Below are positions 45,305-62,079 of a stretch of 64,000 nucleotides of DNA, in pieces. Source of the DNA: Otatea glauca (taxonomy: Eukaryota; Streptophyta; Magnoliopsida; Poales; Poaceae); assembly GCA_036346275.1 (NCBI GenBank), contig CM070728.1, positions 22,530,723 to 22,594,722 of the forward strand. The letters are read 5' to 3'. Each line of letters begins with the position of its first letter. Within the stretch, counting starts at the first letter, position 1. Both the position numbers and the translations under genes were made by a program. The notes under the pieces were generated by a model that had not been told where the DNA came from, did no database searches, and saw only the letters and a list, made by a program, of their open reading frames with translations.

Positions 45305-48300
45305 ATGAAGTTCATGAAGCTGGGCTCCAAGCCGGACGCCTTCCAGTCTGACGGCGCCGACGTCAGGTGAGCCGCCGCCCTGAGCGTTGCTTTCTTTCTC
45401 TCCAACCTTTAGCCTCGCCCCGGGCTCAGTGTGTGATCTTTTCTTGTGTTCTTTGGCGTGTTAACGTTGTTAGGATGAACTGCTGCTTCTTTTGTTCATG
45501 TCAAAGTCTGTTCTTTCCTTTGCCTGCTCTAGTCTTGGTGCAAGGTGTCGATCAGGAACTGCGTGATCTTCAGTGTGTTCGTGTTCTAATCTTTGGATTC
45601 GGTGTGAATTAATGATGTGACGATGCTTCTCTCGATCAGATTATCGCCAACATCTGAACGTTTTTAGCTTTTGGAGAGATTCCTTGCAAGAGAAACCGTG
45701 TGTTCGGTGAGCTAGCCACTTCTGGCAAGCCAGCTTCTCTGTGTTTAGAAAGTTTTGTGAGCTAGTGAAGGTGGCAGCTGCTGAACGGGGGTCGTTTGGA
45801 AAGTGGTGTTCTTGCATCATGTTCTTGTTTGAACTGTTGTGGTTCGTGAATAACCGATTCTTTTGTCTTCTTGCGGCTTGTTCCTGGATTTGGACTTGAC
45901 ATTATACTTGTATTTTGGTCAAGTCCCCTGTTCGATTGCTAATACCAAATTTGTTCTTATTTTCGGTTCCCTAAAAAATATGGTTCTTTCATTTGAAGTC
46001 GCCGTGTGAGTTGACTATTGGTGCTTGGGAAGCGCTAAGCTGTGTTTTCCCCCCTACAGTTCTGTTTTGCCCTGGGAGTATTCTCTGTATTTTGTTGTGT
46101 ATTGCATGTGTCAAGTTTCTACGGTTTTCTGACCTGGATCCATCGCAGAATCAAGTTTTCTCCTTCTGATCTTTTGAGCTGGCATTCCTTGTTTCTATTG
46201 GGATTAGTTGTTTGTGTCCATCTCCTTGTCGTGATCCTATATGCTAGCTGTTTTACGATTTAGTTTTACACTGATGGGCAATCCTCTGATTAAAAAATTA
46301 CTCTTCTTGTAATGTGGTTCATCATTGGGTGACTGAGGCTGAAGCCAAGTTTTATCTCAATGTTCTTTATCTTGGTTTTCTTGGTATCCGTTAGTGCTGT
46401 GGTTGTGTTTGAATTAGATTCCTCCACAATTGATACTATGCAATTCCAAAGTAAACTCTCCATTAGAACGTTAGGCAGGTAGAAACTCTATTAATATAAA
46501 TTATATGTGTAAAACAGTTTTTTTTATCATGTGAAAGTATTTAGTATTTCTGCTATCCTGACTTTATCAGGGCAATATTTCTTTGTTTAATTTTGAAATA
46601 TGAGTTACAATTTGTTGTTGATACATGCAGATATGTGAGCTCTGACCTTGCAACAGACGTTGTTGTGCATGTCGGTGAAGTAAAATTTTACTTACACAAG
46701 GTAAGTGTCATAATAATTTTCCACAATTGTACTGAAGCTGACTCTTAAGCATTATATTTTCATTTAGAATAATGACAAAGGTGGTGGAAGTAGGCACTTT
46801 TGCCAGATATGTGTTACGTTTTACTTAGTTCTTTTCTTTTTGAGACATAGAATGATCAACTTTTGAGAGTTTCTTTGGCATACCTCAAGAATAGAACATT
46901 CTCAACGTTTATGTTTCACGACTGATTGTTGTTGGGCTGTCTCTTTCCAATCTACTGGATACTGCTTCACATTTAACATATTTTCACTGGCATATAAATA
47001 AAACTTATAGTGACCTTATGACAATTTTTTTTTGTTTACAAAGACCGTTTATAGCTTAGAAAGGTAAATTGTGTTACATGAAAAGCTTCTGAATCAAGTA
47101 AATATCAATCTGCATGGAGTACTTCTGTACTTGATCTCTGTGCTGGTAACTTTTCGCAATTACTTTACTGTATGAGGTGAGATAGCTATTTTTGTTCCGC
47201 TGAAAGTATTGGATTGTTTCCGTGACAATCTTACAACTGAAAACACTACTGAAGGAAAGAATACCATGATAGAATAGGCATAGATACAAGCTTTATCTAT
47301 TTCAGAAAGTGTCTGATATTGTGGGACTGAATGTGAATAGTCCAATCATCAATGCTGCATCTTATATTTTTAAAAATAATTTTAAAATGGCTGCATCTAA
47401 TGAATGTTCTGCTTGTAAATGTTTCTATTTTCTTGCTGGTGATAGCTCATATTCAGAGCAGTATCTGATTGACAAACAAGACTGTAAATTTATGGTTGAT
47501 TTGATTGTCATGCAGTTTCCCCTTCTGTCCAAGAGTAGCAAGCTTCAAAGGTTAATTCTTAAGGCCACTGAGGATGGGATGGATGAGGTGCACATAGATG
47601 GCTTTCCTGGGGGAGCAAAAACGTTTGAAATATGCGCAAAGTTCTGCTATGGAATGGCTGTCACCCTCAGTCCCCACAATGTTGTTGCAGCAAGATGTGC
47701 AGCGGGATACCTTGAAATGACTGAAGATGCGGAGAAAGGGAACTTGATATTCAAAATCGAGGTCTTTATAAATTCTAGCATCCTCCGGGGCTGGAAAGAT
47801 TCCGTCATTGTTCTCCAGAGCACAAAAGCATTGTTACCTTGGTCTGAGGAGCTGAAGGTTGTCGGCAGATGTATAGATGCAATTGCTTCAAAGACATCTG
47901 TGGATCCAGCCAATGTAACCTGGTCATACAGTCATACCAAGAAAGGAGTAGCCTGCACTGAAATAATCGAGTCAACAGGAAAAACATCGATCGCCCCCAA
48001 AGATTGGTGGGTAGAGGATTTGTGTGAGTTGGATGTTGACCTCTACAAGAGAGTTATGGTTGCCATCAAATCTAAGGGGAGAATGTCACCCGAATTGATA
48101 GGAGAAGCCCTTAAAGCCTATGCGGTTAGATGGCTGCCAGACTCTTATGATGCTTTGGTTGCTGAGGATTACACGAGGAGAAACCAATGTCTTGTCGAGA
48201 CGATAATATGGTTGTTGCCGTCTGATAAGAGCTCAGGCTGTTCTTGCAGGTTTCTGTTGAAACTGTTGAAAGTTGCTATATTAGTTGGAGCTGGGGAGCA

Positions 48301-49550
48301 TCTGAAGGAAGAGCTCACGAGAAGGATTAGTTTCCAGTTGCACAAAGCTTCAGTTAAGGATCTCTTGTTACCGGTTGCTTCGCCCGGCGATGGTACTCAT
48401 GATTTTCGGTTGGTCCACAATCTTGTCCACAGATTTGTTGCGAGAACAGCGTTGTCTCACAATGGTGATTTCGTTGAGAAATCCGATGAGAAAATTATTG
48501 AGCTTAACTTTGAACAAGAATCCACTTTGGCTTTAGGGGAGCTGATTGATGGCTATCTATCTGAAGTAGCTTCAGATCCAGACCTTCAATTGTCTACCTT
48601 TGTTGAACTAGCAGTAGCAGTGCCAGAAGCAGCTAGACCTGTCCATGACAGCTTGTACTCTGCGATTGATGCTTATCTCAAGGTATGTTCAAAACACTTG
48701 ATGCACCCAAATTAATGCTCAATCTTTGCTATCAGTATACATTGCTTTGTGGTTGGTATTATGAATGCATAGCTGGTGATAAACTCACAAGTCATGTGTA
48801 TAGTGCTAGCCTACTAGGGATTGTGATTCATTCATTAAATGAGTTGAGTTACTTGGTGCTGCATGCTTATAAGCTTACTGGATGTGTGTAGTTTTCCTTT
48901 GGTTAAGAATGGAAGTAGACTTGATAGATCATTTGTACGCTACTTAGCTCCTTTAAATGTCACGACTGCACCTGATCATTTTGCTTCTTTCTAACCAGGA
49001 ACATCCAAATTTCAGCAAAGCTGACAGGAAGAAAATTTGCAGTCTGATTGATGTCAAGAAGCTTTCCACAGATGCATGCATGCATGCCACACAAAACGAC
49101 CGCCTGCCTCTCCGGGTGGTGGTGCAGGTCCTCTTCTTCCAGCAGCTGAGAGCAGGATCAAGCAACGCCCTCGCTCTGACCGACAGTGTTGCGCATGCAT
49201 GTGCAAAGCCTATGCAGGATCAGAGTGACCCCAGCGAAAGACGGATACCAAGGCATCCAAACTCGCTGGACAAGCAAGTGACGAGCCTGAGCGTAAGAGA
49301 GGGCGAACACCGGAACAGCGAGCACAGGAGCGGCAGAAACAGCTTCAAGGACCAGCTCGGAGGCCTCCTGCTGCAGTCGCGGTCCAGGAGGATCTTTGAC
49401 AGGCTGTGGAGCAGCAAGGGGCATGGGGAGAATGGCAAAGGTTCAGAGACGTCTGGCAGCTCGCGGAGCCCGCCATTGACGGCGAAGCCTGCAGATTTGA
49501 AGCCCTCCCCTCTTCCCCCTCTTAGAAACAGGAGGTATTCCGTGTCATAG
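45305..49550 (+). CDS. NPH3/RPT2-family BTB/POZ protein
   Basis: Members of this plant family act at the plasma membrane in phototropin and auxin-related signalling, with the BTB domain able to dock CUL3 ubiquitin ligases. Exons: 45305-45366, 46631-46700, 47516-48682 and 48999-49550, all with GT/AG introns, giving 616 codons. The start [14 protein letters not shown] is the usual start of one subgroup. The BTB domain spans about residues 25-130 ([39 protein letters not shown]). The NPH3 domain begins at D207 ([29 protein letters not shown]) and includes [20 protein letters not shown] across the last junction and [16 protein letters not shown]. The Ser/Arg-rich tail ends RRYSVS; Ser614 is antepenultimate, as in the C-terminal 14-3-3 site described for NPH3. 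No lesion is seen; expression cannot be judged. Confidence 0.95.
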
Positions 49551-50538
49551 GGTTCTTGTTACTTTTTTTTTTGCTATCCTTTTAGTTTAGCTTTGGGTTA
49601 GGTTGTGCAGAAAAGAGAAGTTATCAGCTGCTGCTCATCATTTTTGATTGCTCCTTGCTCTATCAGTGAAGAGAAGTATGGGGGAGGAGTGTAAGCAGTT
49701 CAATCTGCTGCTTTCTGTATGATTATCCAAGTTGTAGCTTACCATAGTGTAATCTTAACTAGAGGGATGATTTGCCAGGGTCTTCTTGGAAATGTTTCCG
49801 AAGGACAAGTGAACAACTAAGATGAACGGGTTCATGAAATTTGTGTTAACACTTACAATGCTGTTTAGATCAGAATACTGTGAGATTGCGTGACACACTA
49901 ATGGACTTCGAAGGAAAATTGGATTGCATGTTGCAAGGAGTGATTTCATTTGTGTGATGTGCACGAGTTAGCCTTGCTACATCTGTCTCGTTCTGGCATC
50001 TCAAATTACAATGTTTCTGGATGTCTTGTGTGATCTTAATGAACAAACATACTGACAGTTTTGACAGGGAAAATCTTGACACATAATTCTCATCAGAAAC
50101 ATTAACATATAAGGGGACGGAAAAAGGAAGGGTTCTTGTCAGTTATTCACAAGTTGATATCTCCCAATTCAGCTATTATTATTTGCTTAACAATCTTTCA
50201 GTATACAGTACCAGCGGACACCACATTAAAAAACCTCAATATTATCAAATTCCCAAAAGAAGAATTGATGAACACCACCATATGATTGAGATGATAACTT
50301 TGATGAACACCACCAAATGATTCAGATGATAACGATGAAGCCAACAACTAAGCTGAGCTAACAGTAGAGGCAGATAAACTTAGAATAATTTTGACGAATC
50401 ATATAAGATAATAACATGGAAGACAGCCTCTTCCACTAGGCAACGCTAGTATGTTATTATCTCTTTTGCAAGTTCCATGCCACCAAGAGTCACTTTTCTC
50501 AACCATTAGAACAGATTGAGCTACGTAGTGCATTAGAT
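49551..50538. other. Convergent 3' flanks of the NPH3-type and ubiquitin-RUB genes
   Basis: This stretch should contain the 3' UTRs and polyadenylation regions of both genes. It has no open frame of note. GATGAACACCACCA occurs twice near 50267 and 50303, a small local duplication. Confidence 0.5.
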
Positions 50539-53800
<3,262 letters not shown>

Positions 53801-54400
53801 TCTCTATTTCTCGGGTTTTGTTCAATGGATTTCCTTTCTGCGACTCGGGTTAGGCTATTATTTTCCGCATTCGGGCTATTATTATTTTCGCCCCGTAGAC
53901 CCGGCCTGAAGCTAAAATCTTGACTGAAATCATGGTTAAAAATTTTGGTGAAATCTAGTCGAGATCTTGGATTTTGGCTGGAGACAGGATTCAAAATCTC
54001 GACAGAATAAAAAAAATACTACAGTATTTTCAGAAATTTCGATCAGGTTCTCGCAAATCTCAGGTTTTTTTTACCGGATTTGACAGAATAACCCTTAAGA
54101 ATGTCATCTTCCATGAAATTTGATGAAAAATCGAATTTTTGTGATATTTTATAATTTCGACATAAATATTATCAAATTTTTATAAAATTATATAAGTTTG
54201 ATTATGCTTTGAAAAATTTAGGATATCATCTTTAGTAGTTTAGGATCGTACTGAAAATTTTCAAAAGAAGTAAACTTCATTTGTTATCTTTAAAAAATAA
54301 AAAATAGAATGAACATAACTGAGACGGTGACATTGTCAGAATTTTATAAATTTTCTCGAGTGGGGTCATGATCCAAAAATTTTTATGAGAGCTTAAGATA
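53801..54400. other. Upstream flank, no gene recognised
   Basis: The region upstream of the ubiquitin-RUB gene contains AAAATCTCGAC and AAATTTCG-type words and becomes AT-rich. It may include a decayed repeat, but I can define no element. Confidence 0.35.
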
Positions 54401-54479
54401 TACAAGAGTCATGCAACCACACAGACAAAAAACACATCACATAGCATTGTTTACAAAGATATGTAATTAAATCAACAAA

Positions 54480-56476
54480 ATTTAATTCACATCTCGCTAG
54501 AAAGTCGGCATTACCGCCTCCTAGAGTCGGTAGTACCACACCACCGGTACTACCGCTCCTAGGTAGCCAGTAGTGCCGCTGCCTCTAAAATTCCTGGAGA
54601 GACTCTTTGGAAAATAACTACTGCACCTTTAAGCAGGTAGTGCCACTCCCCCGGTACTACCGCTCCTAGATGGTTGGTAGTACCGCTTTTGCCTTTGAAA
54701 CACCCGAGAGATTCCTCTCTGAAAAAAGACTACCATGTTCACGGTCGGTAGCTCTGACAGACCAGCACTACCGCCCATCTTAGGCGGGTAGTACCGCCTG
54801 ACCTAACAGCACATCAAATTGCTTCAAATTCTAAATGCAATTCAAAACAAATTCAAACTTTAGCATCACATGCTCAAATACTGTCAATAACTTATTACAA
54901 ATCTGGATAGACCTCCACATGGTCTTTCAATCTCCTCCTTGATGAGTATATCGACAAACACCACAAAAGTCACAAATTTGAGTTTGAAAGCAAAAGAAGA
55001 AATCAATTTGATTGCAAAGCCTCATTTGGTTCAGAGCAAGAGGAAATAAGATCAAGACCAAATTAGCAAGAAGGATTTTAGAGCAAGCCAATAGAAAGAA
55101 AAGTTTTCCACAAAAGCTCTAGAAATCCAAGAAAAACTCAAAACAAAACACAAATATGCTTATGATCCTTAAAAACTAGCAATTTTTCACCATGATCATA
55201 AGAACTAAGATGTATTCACATTTCTCACCTTTTGACGATGCTTTTTCTGCATTCTCCCCCTTTTGGCAATATAGGCATCAAGATAGCATTTTCTCCCCTA
55301 TCAACATGTATATATGAAATGCATCTTAAAGAGAGCTTTGAAGATTACCCAAGTGACCGTATAGACAAAGTATGACACCAAGCTACTTAAGTTCAGATTA
55401 TACTAAACTAAGACATGTCCAAGTGCAAATTGTAATTTCCTTACTAGCAAGCACAAATAAGACTATATCATTTTTGCATGATTTCAACAAGTGCAACACT
55501 TAGCATAATTTCCAAACTAGAAATATAATCATACAAAGGATCAAATGGATGACCTAGAATTCAACCTAGTCAACACTTTGGGAAAGCTACAAGTGTATAA
55601 AAGATCCTTCGTGCTCAACATCTTTAATGCAAAATATTTGTTTTAAAACTTTAACGCACATAGCGGGGTGTAAATATTTGACATTATTTGCATTCTCTAC
55701 CCTTTTTTTCTTTTTTTTCTTTTTATTTGCATTTTTCAAGTGTGATTGACTCAAGCCATCGTTGACCATCTCAAAAAGCACACTTAAAAGAACGGTCTTA
55801 GTCATATACGATACATTCCAAGTTCATCCCAAGTGTAATGTGAAACAGTCTCGTGAATGTAAAGTGTTGAGACTAATTTGCACATAAAGGTCAATTTTTG
55901 ACCATTTTAGCACTTAGATTCATGACCATGTGAATGAATCTATTATGGATCAATCTAGCTTCACCCAAGCTGCTGTAGGGACTCTAGTAGAAATTCAAGA
56001 TTATACAAATCATGGCATATGTACCTAGTGAGGAAATATAGCAAGTAAAGGCTTCAAGTTTCATCAAGTTTTTATTAAAGCTCAATTTTTATTTTTAGCA
56101 CGCTTAGCATGATGAAGCAAAATGAACTTAGACATGGCTAAGCTAGCAATGATCTTTAAAAGAGTAGCTAGGTGCATAGCATGAATGACAACTCATTTGC
56201 ATAATAAACAAAGTTCATAATAATAGAAAATGAAGTCTATTTGCAATACATGAACAACTTCTCTAACTCCCCCTCAACCAGTGAATCAATTTTAAGCATA
56301 ATTTCTGGTTCAAGTTGAGTTATTAGCATAATTAAGCTTAGAAAACTTCCAAATGAACTCAACGGAAACAAAAAACACATAATGAGATGATGAAATCAAG
56401 AAACTGCAAGCTAAGAGACTATAGAGAATAGAAAAGATGATAGAGAACACTATGACTCAGACTTGCTCTCATCTTC
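54480..56476 (-). mobile_element. Remnant of an older LTR retrotransposon
   Basis: 54480-54810 carries repeated GGTAGTACCG/CGGTACTACC words, like those in the LTR at 56880-57320 but diverged. 55240-55300 and 56270-56290 hold AGGGGGAG-type purine tracts on the minus strand, of the sort that follow pol in SIRE/Maximus-type copia elements. The block ends abruptly where the younger LTR begins (56477). No intact frame remains, so the boundaries are approximate. Confidence 0.45.
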
Positions 56477-58078
56477 TGCAAGCATCTAGGCCCCTAATTC
56501 CTTGGTGATTTTAGTAATTAATGACAATCGCGGTTAAAGAACTAATATTTTCTTTTAGAATGTTGAAAATAGGTTGGTCCTAGGATTGATGATAATGGAA
56601 GCATGAATGTTGTGCAAAAGAATATCAAATACGTCAAGAGAACGACAAAGGTATAAAATTAAGGATCTTTTCCTAGTCTTTTTACCAATCTCGAAGTTGG
56701 GAGAAAAGATAAGATTGCTAGAAATAGAGCCGTACTATCAAGAGGGGGTCTTGATGATGATCTTATGTCATTTAGGTCCTAAAGGCTCAATCCTATGCTC
56801 ACTTGAGATCGTGCATCTGATCAAATTAAATCCCATTGAAAAATCTTATGCAGTTTTGGAAATGTCTCTGAGAGCTCGGTGCTGCTACCGGGAAGCGGTA
56901 GCACCGACCCCCAAGAGTGGTGTGTAAAAACCCGAGAGGGTGTTTTTGGGGGATCTGGTAGGCCAGTGCTACCGGCCATGGTAGTCCGGTGCTACCGGTC
57001 GAGCGGTAGCATCGACCTCTCAGAGCGGTGTAAAATTTTCAGAAGGGTGTATTTTTGGGCATTCTGGTGGTCCGATGCTACTACCCATGGTAGCCCGATG
57101 ATACCGAGCTAGCGGTAGCACCAGTCTAAATGCCCGGTGTAATAATTCCAGAGAAGCACCTTTCTGGACAAGCAAAAATAAAAGGGGCCCGATGCTACCT
57201 TTCTCAGTTGGGCGGTAGCACCGGACCCTCTGCACAACGGCCCCTGACAGTGCATTTAATACACTGTTTGAACCGTTTGGTTGGAGCCCGATGCTACCGG
57301 CCCTACACAGGCGGTAGCACCGAAAATCCTGATTTCTTCAATGATTCGAGCTGTAATGGATAGTTTTATCGGTGGGGGCTATAAATACACCCCACCTGCA
57401 TTCTAAAGTAACTCTTGGACCTCATTGATGATATTTGAGCTCTAGATAGTCTCCAAAACTCTCAAGTGCATTCAATTCTCATTTTGAGAGAGTTAGAAGT
57501 GAAATCGAGTGTTGCATTTAGAGTTGAGCCTTGAGACACTTGATTTGGCCTCAAGCAAGCATAAAGACTTATTACTTTTGGAGGTTGCCACCTTTTAGAT
57601 GGCTTGGAGACGTTCGTGCACAGTGAGCTTCTCAATGGATATTGTGAGAAACACTGGCAAGTTTTGAAGGTCTGAGTTCGCCTACCCGTAGAGGGGAATA
57701 ACTACCATAGTGATCGAGGAAGGCTCAAGAGGTTGGAGCCAGCTTGAAGTTGTTCAAGTCACCTCAACGTGGATTAGGAGAGACCGGCAAGTCTCCGAGA
57801 CCACGGGATAAATTTTGTGTCACATTTTCTTATGGTTTGCATTTGTTAATCTTGTGTGAAATTTACATTTCTAGCAATTTAAGTATATTGATTTGTGCTT
57901 AGAATCTTATCTTGCCTACACTTGAATTGTTGGAGCATTTAGTGATCACTAGAAAACTTAGTTTTAGTTTATCAAAATTGCAATTCTTGCTTAGTGATTT
58001 TATTAATTGCAATTAGAGTCGAAAAATTTAGAAACCTCCTATTTACCACCCCTCTAGTCGGTTATCCTTGATCCTACA
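56477..58078 (-). repeat. 3' LTR of the copia element
   Basis: On the minus strand it starts TGTAGGATCAAGGATAACCG at 58078, directly after a purine tract (GGGGAAGA, 58079-58086) that fits the polypurine primer site. It ends near GCCTAGATGCTTGCA at 56477, so the limits are TG...CA. The interior 56880-57320 repeats CGGTAGCACCG/CGGTGCTACCG palindromes. The start is firm; the distal end is a best estimate because the 5' LTR is outside the window. Confidence 0.7.
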
Positions 58079-58086
58079 TCTTCCCC
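58079..58086 (-). promoter_or_regulatory. Polypurine tract of the copia element
   Basis: GGGGAAGA on the minus strand immediately precedes the LTR start TGTAGGATC. This is the expected plus-strand priming site for reverse transcription. A second purine run (AAGGGGGAGC, about 58394-58403) overlaps the pol stop codon. Confidence 0.7.
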
Positions 58087-58401
58087 AATGACTGATACAG
58101 GAAAGCTAACTCTAAAACCCAAACTAGGGAGCACACAGACCCTGTCTACCCAGGGGGCCCAACACCTACTAGACCTATAAGACTATGAGGGAACTTAACC
58201 TAGAGAGAAGAGATAACAGCTAATTGTACATGATAGCAACATATAGCATAAAATAAGAGGTACATGCAAAGCATGCGAGAAGTCTAAGTGAAGTAAACTC
58301 AGAATTCTAAAACCAAAGCCCCAAAACACCCAGAATATGCAAAAGAAAGGAAATATTGGAAGTAAACAAATATAGTATATAATATACAAACCAGCTCCCC
58401 C

Positions 58402-61400
58402 TTAAGAGATGCCGTAAGGGTACACGACTCCAAACTCTCCCCTCAAGGTCACAAAGCTAGAGCTATCCAAAGGTTTGGTAAAGATATCATCAATTTGGTG
58501 GTCACTCTACACAAACTGGAGCACTATATCACCCTTCTCCACATGATCTCTAAGAAAATGATATCTAATGTCAATATGCTTGATCCTGGAGTATTGCACT
58601 GGGTTCTTAGCAATGCAAATAGCAGAAGTGTTGTTACAGTAAAGTGAAACACTATCTATATCTAACCCAAAATCCCACAAGGTCGATCTCATCCAAAGCA
58701 TCTGACTACAACAACTAACGGCTTCAACGTACTCGGCCTCAGCGATGTACTATGCAACTTTGAACTACTTCCTAGATAACCAAGAAATAAGAGAAGAACC
58801 AATAAATTGGCAAGTTTCAGAAGTGCTCTTCCTATCTATCCTACAACCAGCAAAGTCTGTATCTAAAAAGACTCTAAGAGAAAGACAAAAAGAGGGATAA
58901 TATCAAATACCATAGTCAATGGTAGCTCGAAGGTACCTAAAAATGCGTTTCACCGCTTGGCGGTGAGAGGCGCGAAGAGAAGCCTGAAATCGAGCACATA
59001 GACACTATGAAATATATGTCTGGCCTTAAGGCAGTGAGGTACAAGAGGGAGCCGATCATGCTCCTAAACTCCTTCTGATCAACTGGTTCACCATCCCCAT
59101 CAGGCTCGAGGACAGTAGTGGTGGCCATAGGAGTCATCACAGCTTTCCCTTCTAATATGTCAAAACGTCTCAGGAGGTCTCGAGTGTACTTGCCTTCATG
59201 AAAGAAAATACCCTCTCGAGTCTGCTTGATTGGGAAGCCGAGGAAGTAGCTCAACTCACCAATCATGCTCATCTCGAACTCTGTGCTCATCACATCTGAA
59301 AACTGAGACACAAGAGAGTGTGACAAGCCACCAAAGATAATGTCGTCCACATAAATCTGGACAAGAAGGAAATAAGAATCCTGGTGTCTAATGAACAGAG
59401 TCTTATCTACTTTACTCATCTCAAAACCATGACTAAAAAGATTGGACTTAAGCCTCTCATACCAAGTTCTAGGGGTCTGCTTAAGTCCATACAAAATCTT
59501 GAAAAGTTTAAAGAGATGGTTTGGGTACTTGGGTTCTCGAATCCTGGAAGCTTTCTAACATAAACCTCTTCCTCAATATATTCATTGAGGAATGCACTGT
59601 TGACATCCATTTGATACAACTTGAAACCCTTGGATGACGAAAATGCAAGCAGGATCCTAATAGCCTCTAGTCTACCTACAGGGGCAAATGTGTCATCAAA
59701 ATCAATACCTTCAACCTGAGTAAAACCCTGTACAACTATCTTAGCCTTGTTCCTAATAACAACCCCATTCTCACTTTGATAGTTCTTAAAAAAACTTGAT
59801 CCCAATGACATTATGACCATATAGGGCTCAACAAGCTATTAGACCTTATTCCTCTCAAAACTCTTAAGTTCCTTATGCATAGCATTGATCCAAGATTTAT
59901 CTGTCAATGGATAAGAAACATTCTTCGACTCAAAGGTGGCAACAAAGGCAGAGTAAAGGTAGAAGAGTGATAGGGTTGACTTTGAGCGTGTGACACGCTC
60001 AAACAAATCACCGACTATCTGATCGGGCGGATGACGCCGCTGAATGTGACGGAGAGGTCCAGAAGCAGAAGTGGCCTCTACCTCATAAACGAAAGAGGCA
60101 TGATCAGAGCCATTAGCCGCAGGAGAGTCTGATGGTAAGGGCTGGTTTTTTTGAGGTGCAAAGATAGAAACAGGAGACACCTCAAATGTAGAGGGGACTG
60201 GATCAGGTGGAACACCGTCATCTCCATCATTCTCATCCTCTACAAAGATGGTCTCGGAGAGGGAAGAAGAGCCTGATATGTTGGGTCTAGCGCTTGAACT
60301 AGCCTCATCAAAGGTCACCTCACAGGTCTCTATGATCCTATTCACCTCACAACTCAAGACCCTATAGCTATGAGAAGAAGTCGAGTAACCTAGAAAAATA
60401 TAATAAGAAAAACATGACTCAAACTTATCTAAGTTTCTAGACTTTAGAATGAAACACTTACAATCAAACACACGAAAATGAGAAACACTGAGCTTTCGCC
60501 CATATCTCAACTCATAAGAAGTACGGTGCAAATATGCTCTCAAGAATACACAATTAGACACATAACAAGCAGTAGCTATAGCATCAGTCTAAAACTTCTT
60601 AGGAGTACTGTACTCATCTAGCATCGTCCTGACCATCTCGATCAAGGTCATGTTCTTCCTTTCTACTACGCTATTTTGTTGAGGGACGTATAGAGAGGAG
60701 AACTGATGTTCTAAGTCTAACTCCTCACAGAAACTCTTAAAGTATGAGTTCTTAAATTCCGTGCGATTGTCACTGCGTATAGCTCGTAAGGCACTAGGGA
60801 GCTTAATAGACAACCTACGAGCCAAACCCCTAAAATGAGTAAAATACTCATCCTTCGAGACCATAAAAAATAACCAAGAATACCTCAAAAAATTATCGAC
60901 AATGACAAGAACATACCACTTTCTGCCCGCTGACTACACTCTAACCTGACCAACAATATTTATATGTAAGAACTGTCCGGGTGCATCAGTCATCAAAATA
61001 GTGACTGGGAGATGAGATGCTGCAACTATCTTGCCATGTCGGCAAGAAGAGCAAACTAAGTCTTTGACCATCTTAAGTTTGGACAAACCACAAATGAGAT
61101 CATGGTTGCTAACTCGGGTCAAATGATCAAACCCAATGTGACCAAGCCTCCTATGTCAGAAGGAGAGATCACGGGACTCTGAAGCAACTAAGCAACGAAG
61201 AGAATCACAAGAAGAATCAGAAAAATCAACACGAAAAACTCTTCTAAACTTAGAAATCTTACAAACTAACCCTCCAGAAGAATCGAGAATTCTACAGGTA
61301 TTACGCTTAAAACTTACCTTGAAATCGTAATCGATAAACTGAGAAACAGAAAGCAAATTATACTACAGCTTACTAACTAAAGTAACATCTTTAAGAAAGA

Positions 61401-61570
61401 ACTTCTCATTAATATGTACAGAACCGTTGGTGATGACGCGGCCTAAAGAAGCATCCCCAAAGGTGATTAGCTCATCACTTGGAGCACTGGCAAAGAAAGA
61501 TAACCAATGAGAGTCTCCGGTCATGTTGCGAGAGCAACCGGAGTCTACAAGCCAAACATCTCCCTTCACA
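58402..61570 (-). pseudogene. copia pol polyprotein, degraded
   Basis: Pol supplies the enzymes of retrotransposition. Reading down from 61570: aspartic protease (WLVDSGCSRNMTG), GAG-pre-integrase (HRRLGHIGFDHLTRV, with a stop at 61156-61158 where Trp is usual; CSSCRHGK), integrase core (RYSWLFFMVSKDEYF, AIRSDNRTEFKN, YVPQQNSVVERKN), Trp-to-stop at 60589-60591, connection region, reverse transcriptase (DVNSAFLN, then after a frameshift near 59480 MYGLKQTPRTWYERL and IYVDDIIFGG), and RNase H (YCNNTSAICIAKNPVQYSRI, KHIDIRYHFLRDHVEKGDI) ending DIFTKPLDSSSF and TAA at 58402-58404. At least six stops or frameshifts exclude function. The catalytic words YVDD and DSG are preserved. Confidence 0.9.
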
Positions 61571-62079
61571 GCTTGACGAACCTAGATCACAGAAAGCGAG
61601 AGGTCGATGACTCTGTAATGGGATAAACAAGTGCAGATTTGGGAACCCAATACTAAATCACACGACGAGTAGAAGTGTTAGTCACAAGAACAAAAAAATT
61701 GTACTCTAGTGTCTCTCCATGGCTCAACTCTCACAAATCCAGAAGCAACGCCAGCAGAAGATCCGGGAACTGGAGCTAGGTTGGCCCACCGTCGTGCAAA
61801 GGCCGGACCATCCCAGCAACGCTGCCCAATTCTCATGCCGCTGATATTTACCTCAATGGAAAGAATGAGGAATATCAAAAGGATGGTAGAGAGACTGAGC
61901 ACGAGCACCTCTAGGACAAAGACTAGAAGGAACAACCTGAAAATCATGTCCTAGACACTGCCCAAAAATAAGAGACACTCTATTTTGTCTAAAAGTCGTG
62001 GTTGTCTTAGGAGCATTCTGGTTCTAGGGATAACCCTGAATACCCCTAAGAGCATGACCACGCTCATGCCGTGCACTTT

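Noticed and set aside
47309..47515. Upstream extension of the NPH3-type exon to an ATG at 47309
   Set aside because: This part is intron 2. The acceptor TGCAG at 47511-47515 joins the conserved HK to FPLLSKS, and the extension does not resemble a BTB domain.
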